From: Maribellus sp. CM-23
GTDB taxonomy: Bacteria > Bacteroidota > Bacteroidia > Bacteroidales > Prolixibacteraceae
DNA length: 64,000 bases
NCBI RefSeq assembly: GCF_021354595.1
Contig: NZ_JADWYJ010000002.1
Location: 124,001 to 188,000, forward strand
Reading direction: 5' to 3'
Shown: piece after piece, positions 26,711 through 36,489 of the stretch
Layout of the letters: every line of letters starts with the position of its first letter
Position numbering within the stretch: position 1 is the first letter of the stretch
Made by a program: the position numbers and the translations under genes
The notes under the pieces: model-generated
Databases searched by the model: none
Told to the model about the DNA's origin: nothing
Seen by the model: the letters and a program-made list of their open reading frames with translations, nothing else

Positions 26711-29464
26711 TTAAAGGTTTCCAATGTTTGTTCTCCCCAATATGATCCGGCCTTGCAGTGAATCTTCCTCATCGTCGCAATCGATTAACCTGCCAGATGG
26801 ATAAATGGTGTTTAATTCGGTGATTGACTTTATCAAATTCTTCAATGCTGTTTTGTCCTGTGCCTGCCCGATGTTTGTTTTGGCCAGCAAAAAGGCTTTG
26901 TAATCTTTCTCGAAATGAAGCATGTCATTCTTCTCATCTTCAACGCTGCCTTTGCGGTCGCCAATCCAGCAAATCCGGGCAAGAATATGTGCCGGAAGTT
27001 CGCGGCGGATAAGCTCTTCCATAAAATTCCGGAAATCCATGTTACTGAAACGGTACGTCCAGCCCGGCAACACAACGGTTACCCGGTACGAATACGGATC
27101 GATGGGTTCGCAATTCTCACAGTTGTCGGTGCAAACCGGCATAAATTCGTCTGCTAATCCTTCTTCCGCGGTGACATCCGGACGCAAAAGAATGTGCTCA
27201 ACGATATACATCCCTTCATCCGTGAAATCGTTTCTCAGGAAGTCGATCAGGCTGATAATGGCATCTTTCAGTTCCTCCTGTGTTTCATAATACAAAAACT
27301 GACGGGCGATAATCCGGTCCACGCTGCTGGGATCGGCCTCGGTGTTGATCACGTCAAACGAATACATTCCGCTTTCTGCTTTTTGTATTTCAAAATTCCC
27401 TACCTCGTACTCATCACCGATTTCATTCCGAAAAGCTTCTTGGATGGTTTCAGGTGAAGTTTCGATCACTTTCAGAATCGAGAAATACATCTCGTCTTCT
27501 GCATACCGGGGCGATTTGTAGTTGACCGTAGCCGACAAAGCCGGGGTTCCGGTTGTATCTTTGATCCGCCATCGATATACTTTTTCTCCCTCGGAATCGA
27601 TCAAATCGTACACTTCAACAAACGATTCAGAGAGATTGCGGCGGCTGTAATCTTTCATTCCACACAAACGGGCAATTCGTTTTTGAACTCCGGCCACATT
27701 TTCGGTATCCCAAAGATCCTCGTTCGCCTGTTCAAAATAGTTAAAAGCACTTCCGCGCCAGTTACTGATTCCCTTGTTTTCGATGTTGTTGTCAGCATCC
27801 GTGATTTCGCCGTATTCTGACAGGAAAAGTTGCTTGGTATCCACAATCGACTGATCGGCAAATTTTCCATACAAAGTTTTCATCAGAAAAGCATATTCAC
27901 TGAATCGCTCGGCAAAACGGGCCAGCAGGTGATCGAGTAAGCGGTTCTTTCGCGCAATATTATCGTCCAGGTCAGCCAACAATTGTTCTGTCAGCAAATC
28001 GTCATCCTCCAGGGGATAATCCTGAACGATTTCATGGAAGTTTTTTATGTCGCTAACGGCCTGTGTGAAGTAGGTTTTTGAAAGTTCATTGTTTACCGAC
28101 AGCAAATCTTTCACCTTACCCAGGTGAGCAAAATAGCTGGCAAAAACCTGGTCAAAAAACAACAAATAAGCTTTCAGTTGTTTGGCTTGTGCCTTTCGGG
28201 CAACAGTGGAACGTTTGGGCAAACCAACCGGCCCAATTCCGTAGGTTTCAGGAAAATCATTCTGAATGGTAGTTGTCTCCCCGGTTTGCAGGTACTCTCC
28301 TTCAGGTACAAGAATCTCTTTTCCGATTTTGGCCTCCTCCTGCAAAGCTTTTTCCTCTTCCTCAAACGTTGCGAGATAGGCATTAACCGCCTTCTTATTT
28401 ATGTTGACCGGAAGAACGCCTTTGTAATAAGAAAAAGCACTGAGATGACAACGAACTGGCTTTTTATCGTCCGGAACGCAAACCAGCCATACGTCTTTGT
28501 CGCTTGCAGGATTTGCGCAATCGTTGACCGACATGTCTTTGATCAGTTTCACGCCCTCGATGTTCATCACCAGCTGCATCAAATCCGAAAGTCGGACTTC
28601 TTTTCTCAGCCGGGCCTTTTCCAGTTCCTGCGAATCGATAAAACCATTTTCCAGAACCGGGCCGGCAAAAATCTGATCCGAGGTATATCCCCTGTCAAAC
28701 ATTTGCTGCAGGGAATAAAACCAGATATCGGGCGACAAATACTTATCGATGGCACGTAAAATCTGCGCATGTACTCTTTCCTCATCCACATCCGCTTCCA
28801 CTTCAATGCTGGCACAAACCTGCACCGGAAAGGTTGTTACCTCTTCCACTTCCACCAGGTCCTCGCACAAATTGCGGTTTTTATGGTATGTGTCGATGAT
28901 CTGCTTTTTGATTTCCTCCTTTTTCGCGTCTTCATCTTCAAACTCACTCAAAAACTGCTCGTCAAAATCCACAATAACCCGGTACAATCCATTCAGGATA
29001 AATTCATTTTTGTTGTGTTTTTCAAGCCCCGAAAAATCATCCGGATCATACGAGAGCAGATCATGTTTACAATCCACATAAACTGTTTTCTCGTATTTCT
29101 TCAGCCAACAATTCTTAACGCCTTCAATGTCGATAAAAAGCTTGCGATAGTCGGCTTCCGTTACAGGTTTCGACGGCAGTATCTGAGTGGCTTTAAAAAA
29201 TTGATCACTAATAAACCCGCTTCCTGCCGGAGGAGTAAGAATGTTCTCGAGCGGCATACTGATGCGCGCACCAAGATCAGTTATCGCATAACACAGCACC
29301 TCCATGATGCTGATGCCCGGATCGTGTTCGTTGTAATCCGTCCATACTTTTCCGGAAAGCTGTTCGATGTATTCCTGTCCTTTCTGTCGCAGGAATGCAT
29401 AATCCTGATCATCGTGCGATGCCACGTCTTTGGGTATGGTAATATGTTTTGTTAGCTCTGACAT
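26711..29464 (-). CDS. eCIS baseplate protein (Pvc12-like)
   Basis: Predicted 917-residue baseplate component. Early in the protein the conserved segment GKVWTDYNEHDPGISIMEVL marks the family of large putative baseplate assembly proteins of contractile systems (Pvc12/Afp12-like). A helical middle with RLLDHLLARFAERFSEYAFLMKTLY and a C-terminal motif VEHILLRPD followed by a Cys-rich stretch (CTDNCENCEP) are also visible; the last ends in a segment (YSYRVTVVLPGWTYRF) of the kind that closes such proteins. It overlaps the preceding gene by 13 bases, and the 1407-residue gene starts 11 bases after its stop. Together with the 1082-residue protein it would form the baseplate wedge. Confidence 0.78.
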   Translation of the reverse strand: MSELTKHITIPKDVASHDDQDYAFLRQKGQEYIEQLSGKVWTDYNEHDPGISIMEVLCYAITDLGARISMPLENILTPPAGSGFISDQFFKATQILPSKPVTEADYRKLFIDIEGVKNCWLKKYEKTVYVDCKHDLLSYDPDDFSGLEKHNKNEFILNGLYRVIVDFDEQFLSEFEDEDAKKEEIKKQIIDTYHKNRNLCEDLVEVEEVTTFPVQVCASIEVEADVDEERVHAQILRAIDKYLSPDIWFYSLQQMFDRGYTSDQIFAGPVLENGFIDSQELEKARLRKEVRLSDLMQLVMNIEGVKLIKDMSVNDCANPASDKDVWLVCVPDDKKPVRCHLSAFSYYKGVLPVNINKKAVNAYLATFEEEEKALQEEAKIGKEILVPEGEYLQTGETTTIQNDFPETYGIGPVGLPKRSTVARKAQAKQLKAYLLFFDQVFASYFAHLGKVKDLLSVNNELSKTYFTQAVSDIKNFHEIVQDYPLEDDDLLTEQLLADLDDNIARKNRLLDHLLARFAERFSEYAFLMKTLYGKFADQSIVDTKQLFLSEYGEITDADNNIENKGISNWRGSAFNYFEQANEDLWDTENVAGVQKRIARLCGMKDYSRRNLSESFVEVYDLIDSEGEKVYRWRIKDTTGTPALSATVNYKSPRYAEDEMYFSILKVIETSPETIQEAFRNEIGDEYEVGNFEIQKAESGMYSFDVINTEADPSSVDRIIARQFLYYETQEELKDAIISLIDFLRNDFTDEGMYIVEHILLRPDVTAEEGLADEFMPVCTDNCENCEPIDPYSYRVTVVLPGWTYRFSNMDFRNFMEELIRRELPAHILARICWIGDRKGSVEDEKNDMLHFEKDYKAFLLAKTNIGQAQDKTALKNLIKSITELNTIYPSGRLIDCDDEEDSLQGRIILGRTNIGNL

Positions 29465-32400
29465 TTTTCTGCTGGTTCAATTTCTTTTTTGGAACAGTCG
29501 TTTATCAGGTCATCCACAACATGTGCTTTTGAGGACACCAATATGGTTTCGGGGCTTGACGGAACGGCTACTTTTACTTCTTCTTCCGCTCCGGCGATTT
29601 TCTGAAAGAGTTTTACATCGCTTACAAAATCCACATAAGGCAGTTTCTCGACATAATTGATCACCACGCTTTTGTGCAGCGACAAACCAAAACGAATTTC
29701 GGCGGTGGTATCAAACGCCCACGGCGACAACAGTTTGGTTAAATCCTCTTTCAGTATTTTTTTGTAATAGACATTATCAAAACCGGTATTAAACTGAACC
29801 TTTAGCACCACTTTTACTTCCTCGTATTCGGGATTAATAACCACCGTATTTATCAAAGGAGAGTTGAGTTTTTTAAGGTAGTTTTCAATTTTATTCAAGG
29901 TGGCTTTACTCACCCGCGGCTGATAAATGTCAAACACATTCTTATTGACTATATCCGGAACAACAACAACGACAACACTTCCAGGTGCCAGGTAACGTGT
30001 TTTTCGCTGCATGTTTACAATCTTGGAACAGGTGTGATTCAGGCATTTTACTTTATGAATTTCGGGAAAATTCTGAAGCACCAGGTGTTCGTAATCCCAC
30101 AATGAAATGGCCCTGTTTTTATGTCGCAATCGTTCGCTGACACGACGGTAGTAATCGGCATCGCTTTCTTCGGGTGTACCTCCAAACGAACTGTAAGGCT
30201 GCGATAAGCTTTTTACCTTCGGAATTCTGAAAATCATTTTCGAAATGGTATCTCCCGGCAAACCGTTTTTCAGGTGCGAAAGATCGTTTCCATTATCGGA
30301 AAACTCAGCAACCACGGCCTGCGCATGAATTCCGATGGCTTTCGAAACCGCATTGTATTTTTTATGAATCCGGGCCTTCAGCCACATGTAGCCTGCCGGA
30401 AGCAAGGTATTGTCATTGGTCGCCTCTTTGGGAACCGTGAATTTCAAAATCCCCGATTTCAGCAAATTATCCGTTTCGTTGACTATAATCGCAGTCGTAT
30501 CCAACTGTTTCCAGTCGTTGTTACACAACATCCACCATTCCACTTTTTGCTTGCCAACAAAAGATTCTGCCTCCGGATTTTCACTTCCCTCCAAAACCTG
30601 AATCAGCAACGAAACGATCTGCTGTTTTTGCGCATTTTCAAGGCCGATGTACAATTCACCGCCTTTGCAATAATTCGGAACCGCCCGCAATTTGGTGGCT
30701 TCCTGTTTTGCCACTATTTTATTGGATAACTTGCCGGTAATCGATTCTTTTGCCTGCCCAAACGGATGTTCGTGAAACAATTCAAAGTCCTCGATATCGT
30801 AGCTTTCTCCACTGGGTTTCAGTTCAGCTTTTGCGGTATAATCGAGTGTTATTTTTTCAACAAAGGGTGTGTAAGGTTCATTCGGAATCAGTATATTTTT
30901 ATCTTCACTACTCATCGCCACTGCATACAGTCGCGGGAACATATCGTGAAGGAAAGGCTGAATCAATGACAAGCGGATGGGTCCGGTATTATCATCATCT
31001 GATTCTGGGTTGGAAACATCAAAATTCATCGAAAAGGCTCCGTCATCTTCTTTTGTATCAAACAGGGGGATTTCCTTTTTATTGGCTACAAATTCCCAGT
31101 CTTCGTTCTGAAAAATCTCAACTGCAGCCGTAAAATCTACGTCAGACGAAATGATCAGGTTGCTAAAATTGAACTTAGCCATTCCGACTACCTTACCTAT
31201 TCCGGCAGGTGGAGAAGCTGTCAGTGAATCGATGTAAGCTTTGCTAAAAATCTGATTGCTATAATCGAGCGAGGTCATCTGAAATTTGAAACTCTTCCGA
31301 TAGGCAGCATACCATTCTTTAAAAGTATCCGGTGTGTTTTTCCAGTCAATTTTTACATGAAGATCTCCCCATTTCTTTTTGAATAGTTCGGGATAGTTGA
31401 TGTTAAACTTTGATTTTTTGACAGGTTGAGTTGTGAAAGGATAAAAAGGCTTGGCGGCATTAATGTCTCCAAAATCGTTCGACAAGGAAAGGCTTTCGAT
31501 ACCCTTCACATAAACGCTGACACTTGCCGAAATCAGTTCTTTGCTAATTAGCTCACGATAGAGCTTGTGCGCATCCGGATCAGCGGTTTTGAACAGTACC
31601 CGGCAAACCGGAAAGCTGGCATTGAAATGCTCTGCATGTACTTTTGCATCGTATTTCACCACCGCTTTTTCCTCTTTCGGAACCCGAAACAAAATATTCA
31701 GTGTTTTCAGGTCGCCGCTTTTTACACCTGAACTAAATGATACCGGATCTTCGTCCTCTCCTCCTGACTGTGCCAGGATTTCCAAAGGTCCGATCCAACC
31801 TTTTTCTCCGGTACAAAACACCTCGAGGTTGGCTTCCAGATCATCGCGGGAAATACTTCCGGAGAGGTTGCTGTCGAACTTCAATTGTATCAAAACATCG
31901 CGTTCGCCTTCCTGCAATTCGAGTATTTCGCCCGAAACAGCAAAACCAACTTTTGCATCGACCAATTCGGGATATTCACGCAAATCGGGATCACCATCTT
32001 TTGGAGCAGGTTCGAAATACCCAAAAGGCCACCATTTTATTTCTTTATTCGGAAAATCTTCACCCAATCCGTCAAAGGAATTGGCCACTTCCGCCGCCTT
32101 TATTTTACTGAAATCATGATCGTTGTAAACACTTTTCAGCTGTGCCACAACGGTTTGATTTGCAATCAGCTCTCCTTTTGTTTGATAGATCAGTTTCTTT
32201 CCGGCTGCATCTTTTCCTGCATCCAGTTGTGTTTTTGCTGCAATCTTTTCGTCCACGGCATTTTTTGCCAGTTCAAAAAGAATATGAACCTGATCACCCA
32301 CAGCGGCCTGCTTTTCAATTTTCAATACCCGGTTGAAATAAAAATCGAGGTGACTTTGCGTAAGGCTGTTAAAATGCTTTTGTGTAACCTCCAGCAGCTT

Positions 32401-32700
32401 TACAAAGGTTACAAACAAAGCCAGGTGAGGTGTAATTTCCTGCCCTTCTTTCACTTTTGCCAGGAAAGCTTCCAATTCCTCTTTCGAGAAAAAGAAATCC
32501 TGCCAGTTTCCGGAAGGCACTTCGTCGTCGTCCACCCCGTAATACTGAAGATGAGCTGCAAAGTTCCAGGCAAACTTCATCCATTCGCTTAAACCAAAAT
32601 TATTGAGTTTAACCCAAGAAGGATCAAGCGTCTCGCTGAAACGTTGTGTTTGCTCCGTTCCTTCACGCGTTAATAATATGTCTTTTCCGCAACCTGCCAT
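29452..32700 (-). CDS. eCIS baseplate protein J / gp6-like (Pvc11-like)
   Basis: Predicted 1082-residue protein. Its C-terminal third carries the baseplate J/gp6 pattern: FGGTPEESDADYYRRVSERL, then RAISLWDYEHLVLQNFPEIH, VKCLNHTC, and a final domain with YVEKLPYVDFVSDVKLF. The N-terminal two thirds are larger than in phage J proteins and include several beta-sandwich-like segments, consistent with the long Pvc11-type wedge proteins. It overlaps the start of the 917-residue baseplate gene by 13 bases and is 11 bases from gp25. The Cys pattern in its last third is unremarkable. This assignment rests on motif and order. Confidence 0.8.
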   Translation of the reverse strand: MAGCGKDILLTREGTEQTQRFSETLDPSWVKLNNFGLSEWMKFAWNFAAHLQYYGVDDDEVPSGNWQDFFFSKEELEAFLAKVKEGQEITPHLALFVTFVKLLEVTQKHFNSLTQSHLDFYFNRVLKIEKQAAVGDQVHILFELAKNAVDEKIAAKTQLDAGKDAAGKKLIYQTKGELIANQTVVAQLKSVYNDHDFSKIKAAEVANSFDGLGEDFPNKEIKWWPFGYFEPAPKDGDPDLREYPELVDAKVGFAVSGEILELQEGERDVLIQLKFDSNLSGSISRDDLEANLEVFCTGEKGWIGPLEILAQSGGEDEDPVSFSSGVKSGDLKTLNILFRVPKEEKAVVKYDAKVHAEHFNASFPVCRVLFKTADPDAHKLYRELISKELISASVSVYVKGIESLSLSNDFGDINAAKPFYPFTTQPVKKSKFNINYPELFKKKWGDLHVKIDWKNTPDTFKEWYAAYRKSFKFQMTSLDYSNQIFSKAYIDSLTASPPAGIGKVVGMAKFNFSNLIISSDVDFTAAVEIFQNEDWEFVANKKEIPLFDTKEDDGAFSMNFDVSNPESDDDNTGPIRLSLIQPFLHDMFPRLYAVAMSSEDKNILIPNEPYTPFVEKITLDYTAKAELKPSGESYDIEDFELFHEHPFGQAKESITGKLSNKIVAKQEATKLRAVPNYCKGGELYIGLENAQKQQIVSLLIQVLEGSENPEAESFVGKQKVEWWMLCNNDWKQLDTTAIIVNETDNLLKSGILKFTVPKEATNDNTLLPAGYMWLKARIHKKYNAVSKAIGIHAQAVVAEFSDNGNDLSHLKNGLPGDTISKMIFRIPKVKSLSQPYSSFGGTPEESDADYYRRVSERLRHKNRAISLWDYEHLVLQNFPEIHKVKCLNHTCSKIVNMQRKTRYLAPGSVVVVVVPDIVNKNVFDIYQPRVSKATLNKIENYLKKLNSPLINTVVINPEYEEVKVVLKVQFNTGFDNVYYKKILKEDLTKLLSPWAFDTTAEIRFGLSLHKSVVINYVEKLPYVDFVSDVKLFQKIAGAEEEVKVAVPSSPETILVSSKAHVVDDLINDCSKKEIEPAEKCQS

Positions 32701-32711
32701 TTAGTGTGTTT

Positions 32712-33122
32712 TTATAGTTCGGTACCCTCGGTTTTGTAAAACGGGAAAACCATATTTCTTCTTGAATTAGTCGTTCGGATCGTGTAATCGATGTTGATCA
32801 GCAGTTGGCCTTCCAATTCATTCACCGGATCAATCGCAATCTTGTTGACATCAATTCGTGGTTCGTGGTAAAGAATAGCCCGTTTTATCAAGTCGATCAC
32901 GTAGGTTTTCACCGTCAGGTTCAATGGTTTAAACAGCAACTCATCGAGGTTACAACCGTAATCAGGCACCATTATACGTTCGCCCAAACGGGTCGTCAAC
33001 AAAATGTGCAGACTGCTGTTGATGTCTTCCTCGTCCTGAAGCATTTTCACTACTTTGTTTTCTTTTTGAAATTCAGGCGGAAAGCTCCATCCTGTCCCTA
33101 AAAATGAGTGTTGTTTTTCCAT
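32712..33122 (-). CDS. Baseplate wedge protein, GPW/gp25 family
   Basis: Predicted 136-residue protein. It has the gp25 core (INSSLHILLTTRLGERIM, then PDYGCNLDELLF) and the conserved ILYHEPRIDV motif, in which Glu-Pro-Arg is the signature of the family. Phage gp25 and Pvc9 join the wedge to the first sheath ring and help trigger contraction. It lies between the J-like baseplate gene and the PAAR gene, two bases after the latter in transcription order. The cysteine in PDYGC is standard for many members. Length fits the family. Confidence 0.92.
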   Translation of the reverse strand: MEKQHSFLGTGWSFPPEFQKENKVVKMLQDEEDINSSLHILLTTRLGERIMVPDYGCNLDELLFKPLNLTVKTYVIDLIKRAILYHEPRIDVNKIAIDPVNELEGQLLINIDYTIRTTNSRRNMVFPFYKTEGTEL

Positions 33123-33124
33123 TT

Positions 33125-33415
33125 TTATCCTCCAATCATTACGGCTCCAAATCCGCTTACAATTGTTCCACCATGTGCTGTTGAATCTCCCAATCTTGCT
33201 GCGGGCATTCCGCCGATCATTACAGTTCCTGATCCCATAGCTATAGTATCAGGTGGCCCGGTGCAAGTTGCCATGTCTCCTACCCGCGCGGCCGGCTGTC
33301 CGCCAATCAGCACTGTTGCGCATCCCGGGGGAAGTATCGGCCCTCCCACATGCGGAACGGTTCCGGTCACCATCGGGCAAACATGCATATCGGTTATTCT
33401 TGCTGCTGGTGGCAT
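33125..33415 (-). CDS. PAAR-domain spike tip protein
   Basis: Predicted 96-residue protein consisting only of a PAAR domain: repeated short Gly-rich segments (GTVPHVGGPILPPGC, VLIGGQPAARVGDMATC, VMIGGMPAARLGDSTAHGG) and the metal-binding Cys/His positions seen in tip proteins. PAAR proteins cap the VgrG spike of contractile systems. It sits between vgrG and gp25 and overlaps neither. No extension domain is attached, so any cargo must be carried in the tube or by other proteins. Confidence 0.93.
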   Translation of the reverse strand: MPPAARITDMHVCPMVTGTVPHVGGPILPPGCATVLIGGQPAARVGDMATCTGPPDTIAMGSGTVMIGGMPAARLGDSTAHGGTIVSGFGAVMIGG

Positions 33416-33416
33416 A

Positions 33417-35165
33417 TCAGTTAATTTTCACCATTGATCCTTTTATCTCTGTAATAGCCGATGATTCCAGGCTGCTGCCCGCTCCACCTTCGGCTTTAAA
33501 TTGTGCACCCGCCGATAGTTCGAGATTTACATCGCTTTCAATTACCGTATTTGCTGAAGATTTACAATTCAAATCCTTCGCACTTTCGATCTTAATTCCG
33601 TTCGCATCCATCTGGATCAGGTTGCCGTTTTCATCCTCCAGTTTTATTCCGCCATCCGCATCGCTGATCACCATTTTATTACCGTTGGGTGTTTCCATGG
33701 TCACACTCACATCGTCGTCGTTAAAAATGAAGCGGATTTCACTGCGTGTCACAAAGCCTTTTTCGTTGTTGGCATCTTCCGGCTCCAGCGGAGCAGGATT
33801 GGCACTGCTGTTTAGCATCCCAAGAATTACAGGGTCGTTCGGACTTCCATTCAGAAAGCCGATGATTACCTCATCGTCAATTTCTGGCCGGAAAAACGAG
33901 CCGCGGTTATTACCGGCATCAAGTGTTGCCACCCGAGCCCAGACGCCTTGTTCGTCGTTATTGATCAGCGGCATCCGCACCAACACCCGGTACTCTCCTT
34001 CCGGATCGTCCTGTAACTGTGTTACTTTTCCGATGTGTAGTCCGTGCACAGCTCCGAGCAAGCCCGACGCCGGAAGCTCGTTGATATCCGATTTATCGGT
34101 AAACCATTTTGAATCGATGCCAAACTGAGCATCAACAGTCCAGTTTCCTTCCGTCATGTGATGGCGAACAGCTGACACATAGGTTTTCCCGTTAAAGCGA
34201 TCGCCAACTCCGGCCAGAGCAATGGTTGTATTCGGTTTCACATCAGCAACTCCCTGAAAACGGACGGTTCCCCGGCATTTTGAAAGCTGGTTAAAGAGGT
34301 TCCGGGCATCAGCCCAGGCCTGTAACCCGGCATCGCTAAGCCCGCTGCCATCTTTTAACTCCAGTTTCTCCAGATCGATCACTGAAGCCAGTTCATCCGC
34401 CGAAATATTACCGTTCAAAGGAACATTCAATGCTGCTGCTTCCCGCTCCCAAACATCCTGATTTGCCACGTCCCAACCAAAGGAGGTAATGTTTCCAAAC
34501 TGGTTCCGGGCATCAATTTCCGCGTCAAAATGAAGGATGGTAGCACCGTAAACCAGCGTTAGTTTTTCTTCTTGACTGTAATCAGGTGTCACCACCGAGA
34601 CCTTTCCATCGTCCACAACACAAACCTTGCTGTTGGCCTGCGCGCGTGCGATCATAAAATCCCAGTCACTGACACGGTATTGCACCATTTCAGGATAATC
34701 TACCGACGTTGCTTCCACATCCGTTTCCAGATTATGGGCACTAATGATTTCTTCCAGAATATCGCTGTCTTTACTTTCGTAGAAATATTTGCTTTTTCGG
34801 CCGATCGTCATTTTCACCGCTTTATCCCTGCACTCGATCACCAGTTGTGCCTTGTCGGATCGGATCGATAAATTATGACGAATAACCATGCCCTTAAAAA
34901 CGGTTTCCTCATCGGAATGATAACCAACTTTTATTTCGATCTCCTTCCCCGGAACAAAGAATGATTCATTGCTTAAAGCAAAATCCTGAGCCGACGGGTC
35001 GCCGTCCAGCAAAACAATCTTTGCCCACGGAATCCGGTTGATCTCCTTTTCAACGGCAATGCTCAGTACCTGGTAGGTTGAAGACAATTCCTCGCCTTCA
35101 ATCAGTACTTTCCAGGTAACCAGGTCGGCAGACCGTTGTGTTGGTATGACTCTTTGTTCGGGCAT
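33417..35165 (-). CDS. VgrG-like spike protein (Pvc8-like)
   Basis: Predicted 582-residue spike trimer protein, of the gp27/gp5 type. The N-terminal part has a gp27-like domain (DLVTWKVLIEGEELSSTYQVL, read in parts, and IEIKVGYHSDEETVFKGMV), the middle an OB fold (GLHIGKVTQLQDDPEGEYRV and FLNGSPNDPVILGML with the NDPVILG motif typical of Vgr), and the C-terminus a beta-helix needle with short repeats (GIKLEDENGNLIQMDANG). No lysozyme domain is present. It follows the LysM gene by one base and precedes PAAR. The family is shared with T6SS, but the other genes here are of the eCIS type. Confidence 0.9.
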   Translation of the reverse strand: MPEQRVIPTQRSADLVTWKVLIEGEELSSTYQVLSIAVEKEINRIPWAKIVLLDGDPSAQDFALSNESFFVPGKEIEIKVGYHSDEETVFKGMVIRHNLSIRSDKAQLVIECRDKAVKMTIGRKSKYFYESKDSDILEEIISAHNLETDVEATSVDYPEMVQYRVSDWDFMIARAQANSKVCVVDDGKVSVVTPDYSQEEKLTLVYGATILHFDAEIDARNQFGNITSFGWDVANQDVWEREAAALNVPLNGNISADELASVIDLEKLELKDGSGLSDAGLQAWADARNLFNQLSKCRGTVRFQGVADVKPNTTIALAGVGDRFNGKTYVSAVRHHMTEGNWTVDAQFGIDSKWFTDKSDINELPASGLLGAVHGLHIGKVTQLQDDPEGEYRVLVRMPLINNDEQGVWARVATLDAGNNRGSFFRPEIDDEVIIGFLNGSPNDPVILGMLNSSANPAPLEPEDANNEKGFVTRSEIRFIFNDDDVSVTMETPNGNKMVISDADGGIKLEDENGNLIQMDANGIKIESAKDLNCKSSANTVIESDVNLELSAGAQFKAEGGAGSSLESSAITEIKGSMVKIN

Positions 35166-35166
35166 A

Positions 35167-35886
35167 TTACGATACTTTTTCTATGGGTGGAAAGAAAATT
35201 TGCTGACCAACTTTCAGTTTTCTGAAATTGGTGATCTTGTTCACTTTTGCCACCTCCAGGTAATATTTTGAATCACCGTAAATCCGGAATGTCATCAAGG
35301 GCAGTGTATCACCTTCCGTTACAACTCTCACGTGAGTTAAGTCGGGAGAATTATTGTTCTCCAGAGCCACCCTGAGATTGTCCTCGATAAAACCTTTGAA
35401 CTTGGCTGTGGCTGTGGCACGCAGCGGCGTTCCGTCGGATTTAAACAACTTAAAAGTGATGTCCATTTCGGTGAGCACACCTTTAAACAAAAGTGCCCCC
35501 CAAGTGATGATCAGGTAGTTCGGACGGTGTTCGTCGCCATTGTAGTCGAAAACCACTCGTTTGAACTGATCCACATCGTCGGCAATCCCCACTCCCTCGT
35601 CAACCGATAAATGATCGTCGGAAGCAGTGGATGGATCCCCGTAGTTTAAAAGAACACCTGTTCGATCAAAAATAAACTCCAGATCCAGGTCTTCGGGCGG
35701 TGTGCGGTTATAACGCGGCGCCGACGAACTCGTCCCTGAGGCCTGCTGACTGTTCTGTTCCACCTTATATTTGAAGACGTACTTCTCAGGATTCAACAGG
35801 GTACGAAATTCGCCATTGGCTACCTCGTTATTAAACTGCTCATCGCTGTATGCTTTTATCTGAAGTTTTACCAGTTCTCCTGACAT
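35167..35886 (-). CDS. LysM-type tube/baseplate adaptor (Pvc7-like)
   Basis: Predicted 239-residue protein with the layout of Pvc7/Afp7 and phage gp53-like proteins: an N-terminal beta domain (GEFRTLLNPEKYVFKYKVEQ) and a C-terminal LysM-like module (VRVVTEGDTLPLMTFRIYGD, then LKVGQQIFFPPIEK). In eCIS it clamps the tube to the spike. The Pro-Glu-Lys-Tyr stretch near the start is typical of the family. It lies one base from vgrG and directly after the small DUF5908 gene, as in other clusters. No signal peptide is present. Confidence 0.88.
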   Translation of the reverse strand: MSGELVKLQIKAYSDEQFNNEVANGEFRTLLNPEKYVFKYKVEQNSQQASGTSSSAPRYNRTPPEDLDLEFIFDRTGVLLNYGDPSTASDDHLSVDEGVGIADDVDQFKRVVFDYNGDEHRPNYLIITWGALLFKGVLTEMDITFKLFKSDGTPLRATATAKFKGFIEDNLRVALENNNSPDLTHVRVVTEGDTLPLMTFRIYGDSKYYLEVAKVNKITNFRKLKVGQQIFFPPIEKVS

Positions 35887-35887
35887 C

Positions 35888-36046
35888 TTACCGCTCCTCC
35901 TTTCTATCCAGAATTTCCATTATCTGTTCCACACAGGCTTCAATAATTTCCTCTTTTGAATGGACAGGCGCTGCGGAAGTTGCAGGTTGGCCGGCATCGT
36001 TCGACACATTGATTCGAATGTGTAGTTCTTTTATCTCGATCGGCAT
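35888..36046 (-). CDS. Small DUF5908 protein of the eCIS operon
   Basis: This 52-residue gene begins at the ATG at 36046 and ends with TAA at 35888-35890. It begins MPIEIKELHIRINV, which is the recognisable start of the DUF5908 family, small proteins that stand between tube and LysM genes in eCIS clusters (the place of Pvc6). The rest is an Ala/Pro spacer and a helix (KEEIIEACVEQIMEIL). The start lies two bases after the tube gene stop and the stop one base before the LysM start, so the frame fits exactly into the operon. Its function is not known to me. Confidence 0.85.
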   Translation of the reverse strand: MPIEIKELHIRINVSNDAGQPATSAAPVHSKEEIIEACVEQIMEILDRKEER

Positions 36047-36048
36047 GA

Positions 36049-36489
36049 TTAAATCACTTTAAAGTAGTTGTAGGTTAATTCCAGCGTTTCAATTGCCAGT
36101 TTGCTTTCTTCGGCATTCAGATCAACAAGACTCCATTTCACGGGATACGCATGAACGATACTCCAGCTAACCAGTGGTTCGTGTTTCTCGTTTAACAGTT
36201 TTACAATGATCCCGGTGGGTTTAAACTGAAAGTTCTCCACAGCGTCGCGGCACCACTTTATCACTTCCGAATCGACCAGCAAACCTCGCTTTAATACCAG
36301 GTTTGGATATTTGGTACGAACCGGGATTTTGTGTTTAAACCGGTTTTCGCCGCCCTCCGCAACTTCTTCCGTATCAATATCAACCGACAAGCCGGTAACC
36401 GACTGAAACTGCTGATCTTTGCCATTGGAAGAAATCTCCGGAAACTCAACGCTGAAATGAAATCCTATGGGTGGATAATAGCCTGTCAT
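36049..36489 (-). CDS. Inner tube protein (gp19/Hcp-like), second copy
   Basis: Predicted 146-residue tube subunit. It has the gp19-like pattern: FHFSVEFPEISSNGKDQQFQ at the start, then LSVDIDTEEVAEGG, the basic NLVLKRGLLVDSEVIKWC and late PLVSWSIVHAYPVKWS. In eCIS, two tube proteins are usual, one (Pvc1-like) forming most of the tube and another (Pvc5-like) contacting the baseplate. This second gene is next to the baseplate genes and probably is the latter, by order. Its start overlaps the stop of the upstream tube gene by 4 bases (ATGA), showing translational coupling. Confidence 0.88.
   Translation of the reverse strand: MTGYYPPIGFHFSVEFPEISSNGKDQQFQSVTGLSVDIDTEEVAEGGENRFKHKIPVRTKYPNLVLKRGLLVDSEVIKWCRDAVENFQFKPTGIIVKLLNEKHEPLVSWSIVHAYPVKWSLVDLNAEESKLAIETLELTYNYFKVI

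Noticed and set aside
33253-34128. A 291-codon open frame on the plus strand opposite the VgrG and PAAR genes
   Set aside because: It lies antisense to well-supported genes and its protein has low-complexity Ser/Pro/Arg composition. The same applies to other long antisense frames (3781-4317, 28769-29455, 31885-32592, 54919-55656).
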